9,176 bases of DNA from JACCVL01 sp038232655 (GTDB lineage Bacteria > Actinomycetota > Actinomycetes > Propionibacteriales > Nocardioidaceae): contig JBBSNM010000095.1 of NCBI GenBank assembly GCA_038232655.1, positions 1-9,176 on the forward strand. Reading direction: 5' to 3'. Shown here piece after piece: positions 6,094 to 9,176 of the stretch; within the stretch, counting starts at the first letter, position 1; every line of letters starts with the position of its first letter. Position numbers and translations under genes: made by a program. The notes under the pieces are model-generated. The model saw only the letters and a list, made by a program, of their open reading frames with translations, was not told the DNA's origin and did no database searches.

Positions 6094-7067
6094 CAGTAGG
6101 CCTCCCGGAAGCGCTGCACCAGCCGGATGCTGATGATGTTGATGATCAGCGTGATGACGAACAACAGCAGCCCGACCGCGAACAGCGTGTTGTAGGTCAG
6201 CGTCCCCGGCGTGCTCTCGCCGGTGGCGGTCTGGGCGATGAACCCGGTCATGGTCTGGCCGTTGGATGTCGGTGAGTCCACCATGCGCGCCTGGGTGCCG
6301 GCCGCCAGCGCGACGATCATCGTCTCCCCGACGGCCCGGGACAGGCCGAGCACGATGGACGCGGCGATACCGGAGATCGCCGCCGGAAAGACCACTCGCA
6401 GCGTCGTCCGCATCCGGTTGGCGCCCAGCGCCAGCGAGCCCTGCCGAAGGTCTTGTGGCACTGCGGTGAGCGCGTCCTCGGACAGTGACGCGATCGTGGG
6501 GATGATCATGATGCCCAGTACCAGGCCGGCGGCGAGCACGCTGTAGGTGCCCACCTCCAGGCTCAGCAGGTTGTTGAGCACGACCGGGGCCACGAACGCC
6601 AGCGCGAAGTAGCCGTAAACGACCGAGGGAATACCGGCCAGGACCTCAAGGGCCGGCTTGAAAGTCTTGCGCACGCGTGGCCTGGCGTACTCCGCGAGGT
6701 ACACCGCTGTCCCCAGGCCGACGGGCACGGCGAGGGCCAGGCCGATCACGGTGGTCCAGAAGGTCCCGGTGATGAGCGGCAGCACGCCGAAGTCGGAGTT
6801 GGCGAAGGTCGGCGCCCACCGCGTCCCGAAGAGGAAGTCCCAGACGGAGACCTCGCGGAAGAACTCCAGGGCGGGCACCAGCAGCGCCACCACGATGCCG
6901 ACGGTGACGATCACCGACAGTCCGGCGGACGAGATGAGGAACCCCATCACCAGCCGCTCGCCGTAGCGCGCCGACTGGCGCTGGATGGAAGGACCGTCGA
7001 TCGAGGAGTTGCCCCGGCGGGGGCCCGTCCCAGAGGACGAGCCCCCGCCGGCGGTCAAGGTGCTCAC
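6093..7067 (-). CDS. pstC: Phosphate ABC transporter permease PstC
   Basis: This 324-residue partner permease of PstA has hydrophobic spans at about 43-68, 97-126, 140-165, 176-196, 231-257 and 294-317. The EAA-type loop ALGANRMRTTLRVVFPAAIS lies at 213-232, and AGIPSVVYGYFALAF (144-158) and LSRAVGETMIVALAAG (242-257) are characteristic. It starts at GTG 7067; upstream in-frame codons are not starts. The nearest purine block, GAAGG, is 14 bases away, too far for an ideal ribosome site, so a TTG at codon 4 or the ATG at codon 41 cannot be fully excluded. About 40 soluble Gly/Ser-rich residues precede the first span, which I regard as a cytoplasmic leader. The gene follows pstS after 56 bp. Confidence 0.95.
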   Translation of the reverse strand: MSTLTAGGGSSSGTGPRRGNSSIDGPSIQRQSARYGERLVMGFLISSAGLSVIVTVGIVVALLVPALEFFREVSVWDFLFGTRWAPTFANSDFGVLPLITGTFWTTVIGLALAVPVGLGTAVYLAEYARPRVRKTFKPALEVLAGIPSVVYGYFALAFVAPVVLNNLLSLEVGTYSVLAAGLVLGIMIIPTIASLSEDALTAVPQDLRQGSLALGANRMRTTLRVVFPAAISGIAASIVLGLSRAVGETMIVALAAGTQARMVDSPTSNGQTMTGFIAQTATGESTPGTLTYNTLFAVGLLLFVITLIINIISIRLVQRFREAY

Positions 7068-7106
7068 GAGTGCAGAGTCTGCCTTCGATCGGTGTGGCGC
7101 GGGGAA

Positions 7107-7127
7107 GATCGGTCAGGATCGGGTCAG
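7107..7127. repeat. Near-perfect tandem repeat at the pstS/pstC junction
   Basis: GATCGGTCAG (7107-7116) is followed directly by GATCGGGTCAG (7117-7127), and a further GATCGG lies at 7087-7092. The second unit overlaps the pstS stop codon. No stem-loop of note forms with it. Significance is uncertain; it may be chance in GC-rich DNA. Confidence 0.45.
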
Positions 7128-8095
7128 TTGCCGGTCAGCTGGCCGGCCTGGTCCTGGAGTTCCGTGGTCTGCTCGTCGTTGAGCGGAATGTACTGGGCGA
7201 CCTCGGCGATCTCGCTGCTGTTCTCGGCGTAGAAGTCGATGAACGCCGCGACGTGCTCCTTCTTCTCCACCGCCTCCTTGGACGGGTAGATGAACAACGG
7301 ACGCGCCAGCGGGGTGTAGGAGCCGTCCTGTGCGGTCTCCGCGCTCGGCGCGACACACCCGTCACCACTGTCGATCTCGATGGCCTTGAGGGCGTCCCCG
7401 TTTTCCTCGAAGTAGGTGTAGCCGAAGTACCCCAGGGCGTTGGCCGAGCCGCTCACGCCCTGGACGATGACGTTGTCGTCCTCGGAGGCGTTGTAGTCCG
7501 AGCGGCTGGCGCCCTCTTCACCGTTGATCTCATCAGTGAAGTAGTCGAAGGTGCCGGAGTCGGTGCCCGGGCCGTAGAGCTCGATATTCTCGTTGGGGAA
7601 GTCGGGGTTCACCTGGTCCCAGGTCGTGACCTTGCCCTCTGCGTCCGGTCCCCACAGGGTCGCCAGCTCGTCGGTGGTCAGGCAGTTGAGAAACTCGTTG
7701 TCCGCCGAGGTCACGACGGTGAGGGCGTCGGTCGCGACCCGCAGTTCGCTGTAGTCGACGCCGGCCTTCTTGCAAGCCTCGACCTCATCCTCGGCGATGG
7801 GACGCGAGGCGTCGGAGATGTCGGTAGCCCCTTGGCAGAACTTCTCGAAGCCGCCACCGGTACCCGAGGTGCCGACCGAGACGTTGACGCCCGGCTGCTC
7901 CTCCTTGAAGAGTTCGCCCGCCGCGGAGCTCAGCGGCTCAACCGTCGAGGAGCCATCGATGACAACCTCGCCGGACATGTCGGACTCGCCTCCAGACCCA
8001 CCGGTCCCACCACCACTCTGACCGCCGCAGGCAGTCAGGACGAGAGCGAGCACGGCCACTGGGGGAGCAGCGGTGTGCAGGAAACGTCGGTTCAC
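7124..8095 (-). CDS. pstS: Phosphate-binding lipoprotein PstS
   Basis: This 323-residue surface lipoprotein captures phosphate for PstCAB. The signal ends in a lipobox LTAC with the lipidated Cys at 23, followed by a Gly/Ser linker to about 40. Ligand-binding motifs are visible: DGSSTVEPLS (48-57), GTSGTGGGFEKF (75-86), SDASRP (94-99) and YGPGTDSGTFDYF (174-186). The DGSSTV form is that of the PstS branch modelled as TIGR02136, unlike the GASGATFPAP-type PstS of Streptomyces; that comparison is from memory. Four cysteines beyond the lipid one (C87, C108, C138, C247) could form disulfides. The mature part is notably acidic. I chose the GTG at 8095 because it begins the signal peptide (MNRRFLHTA) and has AGAGG about 10 bases upstream; a longer frame upstream only adds non-signal sequence. 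A PHO-box-like site lies 103-124 bp upstream. Confidence 0.96.
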   Translation of the reverse strand: MNRRFLHTAAPPVAVLALVLTACGGQSGGGTGGSGGESDMSGEVVIDGSSTVEPLSSAAGELFKEEQPGVNVSVGTSGTGGGFEKFCQGATDISDASRPIAEDEVEACKKAGVDYSELRVATDALTVVTSADNEFLNCLTTDELATLWGPDAEGKVTTWDQVNPDFPNENIELYGPGTDSGTFDYFTDEINGEEGASRSDYNASEDDNVIVQGVSGSANALGYFGYTYFEENGDALKAIEIDSGDGCVAPSAETAQDGSYTPLARPLFIYPSKEAVEKKEHVAAFIDFYAENSSEIAEVAQYIPLNDEQTTELQDQAGQLTGN

Positions 8096-8197
8096 TGGGA
8101 TGTCGCCTCTCGTGTTGCGGTCATGGAAGTGGGCACGGCTCGCGCGCGGTGCCGCTGCTGCAGGAACGTAGGCAACCCAGATGAAGCGTTGGACCGG

Positions 8198-8219
8198 CCA
8201 AGGTGAACCACGAGTGAAC
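8198..8219 (-). promoter_or_regulatory. PHO box upstream of pstS (probable PhoP site)
   Basis: On the minus strand two contiguous 11-mers, GTTCACTCGTG (8219-8209) and GTTCACCTTGG (8208-8198), form a head-to-tail pair. Both carry GTTCAC with 11-bp spacing, which is the form of the PhoP PHO box described in Streptomyces (direct repeat units near GTTCACC). The pair sits 103-124 bp before the pstS start and reads toward it. Induction under phosphate limitation is inferred. No phoP gene is in the window. Confidence 0.8.
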
Positions 8220-8229
8220 GGTGCACATG

Positions 8230-8259
8230 CGTCGCGCGACGTCTCACATTCCGTACGGA
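8230..8259. repeat. Two perfect palindromes upstream of the PHO box
   Basis: CGTCGCGCGACG (8230-8241, 12 bp) and TCCGTACGGA (8250-8259, 10 bp) are perfect palindromes with centres 19 bp apart, close to two helical turns. The second is also within a loose GTCTC...GAGAC inverted pair (8241-8245 and 8258-8262). They could be a dimeric regulator's operator pair. Confidence 0.4.
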
Positions 8260-8286
8260 GACCACTACATGAACGGCTCAGTCTGC

Positions 8287-8332
8287 GTGGGGGCTCCAGC
8301 CCCGCGCACCCTCCACCGTGAACCGAGGGTGC
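8287..8332 (-). terminator. Two adjacent hairpins after ppk (candidate terminator)
   Basis: Read leftward from ppk, the first hairpin has 8-bp arms GCACCCTC and GAGGGTGC (plus-strand 8306-8313 and 8325-8332) with an 11-base loop. The second is a GGGGC/GCCCC stem around TCCA, near 8290-8303, extendable with a bulge. There is no T-tract. They begin about 93 bp past the ppk stop and could end ppk transcription before the pstS promoter. Confidence 0.5.
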
Positions 8333-8334
8333 AC
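8313..8334 (-). promoter_or_regulatory. Second, weaker PHO-box-like pair
   Basis: On the minus strand GTGCACCCTCG (8334-8324) and GTTCACGGTGG (8323-8313) are contiguous 11-mers. Each differs from GTTCACC at one of seven positions. They overlap the loop and an arm of the hairpin at 8306-8332 and a perfect GGGTGCACCC palindrome (8327-8336), so the match may be partly incidental. It lies about 218-239 bp before the pstS start. Confidence 0.4.
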
Positions 8335-8370
8335 CCCAAGAACGGGGCATCCGGGAGGGGTGACAGGCCG

Positions 8371-8390
8371 GGGGCGACCAGGGGCGACCG
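8371..8390. repeat. Short tandem repeat after ppk
   Basis: GGGGCGACCA (8371-8380) is followed directly by GGGGCGACCG (8381-8390), nine of ten bases identical. It is low complexity in GC-rich DNA between the ppk stop and the hairpins. No function is evident. Confidence 0.5.
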
Positions 8391-8425
8391 GGCCTTGCTG
8401 GTGCTTGGCGAGGCCGAGGCGAGCC

Positions 8426-9176
8426 TCAGCTGGCGCGGCGCTTGACCTCCTGGCGGCGGCGGCGGGCGTCGGCGATCAGCATCTCCTGCAGGTCGACCAA
8501 CCGGTTGCCGTCGGCGTCGCGGTGCTCACCACTCCACGTGCCGTCGCTGGCCAGGTGCCACGACGACGTGCCGTCGTCGAACACGGTGTCGAGCAGCCGG
8601 TCGAGCTGGTCGACGTGGCGGGGGTCGCAAACCCGTACGAGCACCTCGACCCGCCGGTCGAGGTTGCGGTGCATGAGGTCGGCGGACCCGATCCACATCT
8701 CGGGGTTGCCACCGTTGGTGAAGGCGAAGATCCGGCTGTGCTCGAGGAACCGGCCCAGCGAGCTCCGTACGCGGATGTTGTCCGACATACCCGGCACACC
8801 CGGCCGCAACGCGCAGATCCCGCGCGTCGACAGGTCGATCGGGACGCCGGCCCGGCTGGCGCGGTACAGCGCGTCGATAATCTGCTCGTCGACCAGCGAG
8901 TTCATCTTGCAGCGCACCCGGGCGGGCCGTCCCGCCTGGTGGTGGGCCACCTCGGCCCCGATCCGCTCGACCAGGCCGTCGCGGATGCCCGACGGGGCCA
9001 CCATCAGCCGCGCGAAGTCGCTGGCACGCGAGAACCCGGACAGGTCGTTGAACAGGTGCAGCAGATCGTCCCCGACACCGGGGTCGGCGGTGAGCAGGCC
9101 GAGGTCCTCGTACAGCCGGGCGGTCTTCGGGTTGTAGTTGCCGGTGCCGATGTGGCTGTAACGGCGCATCCCCTCC
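8426..9176 (-). CDS. ppk: Polyphosphate kinase 1, C-terminal part (5' end outside window)
   Basis: The enzyme reversibly transfers the ATP gamma-phosphate to polyphosphate chains. About 250 C-terminal residues are visible of a family usually near 700. The sequence enters in frame at the window edge and shows RRYSHIGTGNYNPKTARLYED, the family's hallmark (HIGTGNYNP), then KMNSLVDEQIIDALYRAS, STRGICALRPG, and a GRFLEHSRIFAFTNGGNPEMWIGSADLMHRNLDRRVEV block. The last covers the phosphate-binding/catalytic core of PPK1. The frame runs intact to a TGA at 8428-8426. The C-terminal tail (RRRRQEVKRRAS) is basic. Its location directly upstream of pstS links storage and uptake of phosphate. In Streptomyces a similar ppk/pst neighbourhood is known; there, as I recall it, the Nudix gene lies between ppk and pst, while here it follows pstB. 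Confidence 0.96.
   Translation of the reverse strand, partial: EGMRRYSHIGTGNYNPKTARLYEDLGLLTADPGVGDDLLHLFNDLSGFSRASDFARLMVAPSGIRDGLVERIGAEVAHHQAGRPARVRCKMNSLVDEQIIDALYRASRAGVPIDLSTRGICALRPGVPGMSDNIRVRSSLGRFLEHSRIFAFTNGGNPEMWIGSADLMHRNLDRRVEVLVRVCDPRHVDQLDRLLDTVFDDGTSSWHLASDGTWSGEHRDADGNRLVDLQEMLIADARRRRQEVKRRAS

Larger units (their letters stand above)
8096..8425. promoter_or_regulatory. ppk-pstS intergenic region (330 bp)
   Basis: This stretch contains no gene I can support. Reading leftward from ppk it holds a 10-bp tandem repeat, two hairpins, a weak PHO-box-like pair, two palindromes, the main PHO-box-like pair, then about 100 bp of presumed pstS leader. A TTCACC hexamer inside the PHO box with TCATCT 17 bases downstream is a weak -35/-10 candidate on the minus strand. 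Confidence 0.7.

Noticed and set aside
7070..8206. Plus-strand open frame of 378 codons opposite pstS
   Set aside because: The minus strand encodes a full PstS with lipobox and phosphate-binding motifs. The opposite frame has no recognisable feature.
8096..8350. Upstream extension of pstS to an ATG at 8350
   Set aside because: The extension would run through the PHO box and put 85 residues before a complete lipoprotein signal, destroying its function. The GTG at 8095 has its own ribosome site.
8221..8445. Plus-strand 74-codon open frame between pstS and ppk
   Set aside because: It covers the hairpins and palindromes, has no family features, and runs into the ppk 3' end. It is better explained as regulatory DNA.

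Overview
The window is very GC-rich DNA with GTG starts, heavy G/C at third codon positions and stop/start overlaps. Together with the gene families present (a two-domain MutT1-type Nudix/histidine phosphatase, lipoprotein PstS, a LolA-like/ABC-2 triad), this points to a high-GC actinomycete chromosome. Genus cannot be fixed from the sequence. All but one recognised gene lie on the minus strand, so the description runs right to left.

Right part (9176-4251): the C-terminal third of polyphosphate kinase 1 (ppk, cut by the window edge). A 330-bp non-coding region follows, with hairpins, palindromes and a clear PHO-box-like tandem 11-mer (8198-8219). Then comes pstS-pstC-pstA-pstB, the complete high-affinity phosphate ABC importer. 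pstC/pstA overlap by one base, and pstA/pstB are 7 bp apart with the pstB ribosome binding site overlapping the pstA stop. Uptake (Pst) and storage (Ppk) of phosphate are therefore adjacent, and the PHO box suggests PhoR-PhoP control.

Middle (4201-3148): a MutT1-like Nudix hydrolase fused to a histidine phosphatase starts 49 bp after pstB on the same strand, so it may be read from the pst operon. Its 3' end overlaps, tail to tail, a 57-codon plus-strand gene of unknown function, the only likely plus-strand gene.

Left part (3044-221): a tightly overlapped three-gene operon encoding a secreted LolA/RseB-like protein, an ABC ATPase and an ABC-2 permease, joined by GTGA and ATGA overlaps. Its substrate is unknown. 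The last 220 bp hold a 66-bp perfect direct repeat with a 113-bp period. Each copy carries a 9-bp-stem hairpin, and a third, decayed piece follows. These lie just downstream of the permease gene.

Overall this is mostly a recognisable phosphate-homeostasis locus. The less explained elements are the tandem hairpin repeat at the left end, the small conserved-looking plus-strand gene, the LolA-like/ABC triad, and the layered regulatory DNA in front of pstS. I see no CRISPR array, tRNA, rRNA, transposase or phage gene.
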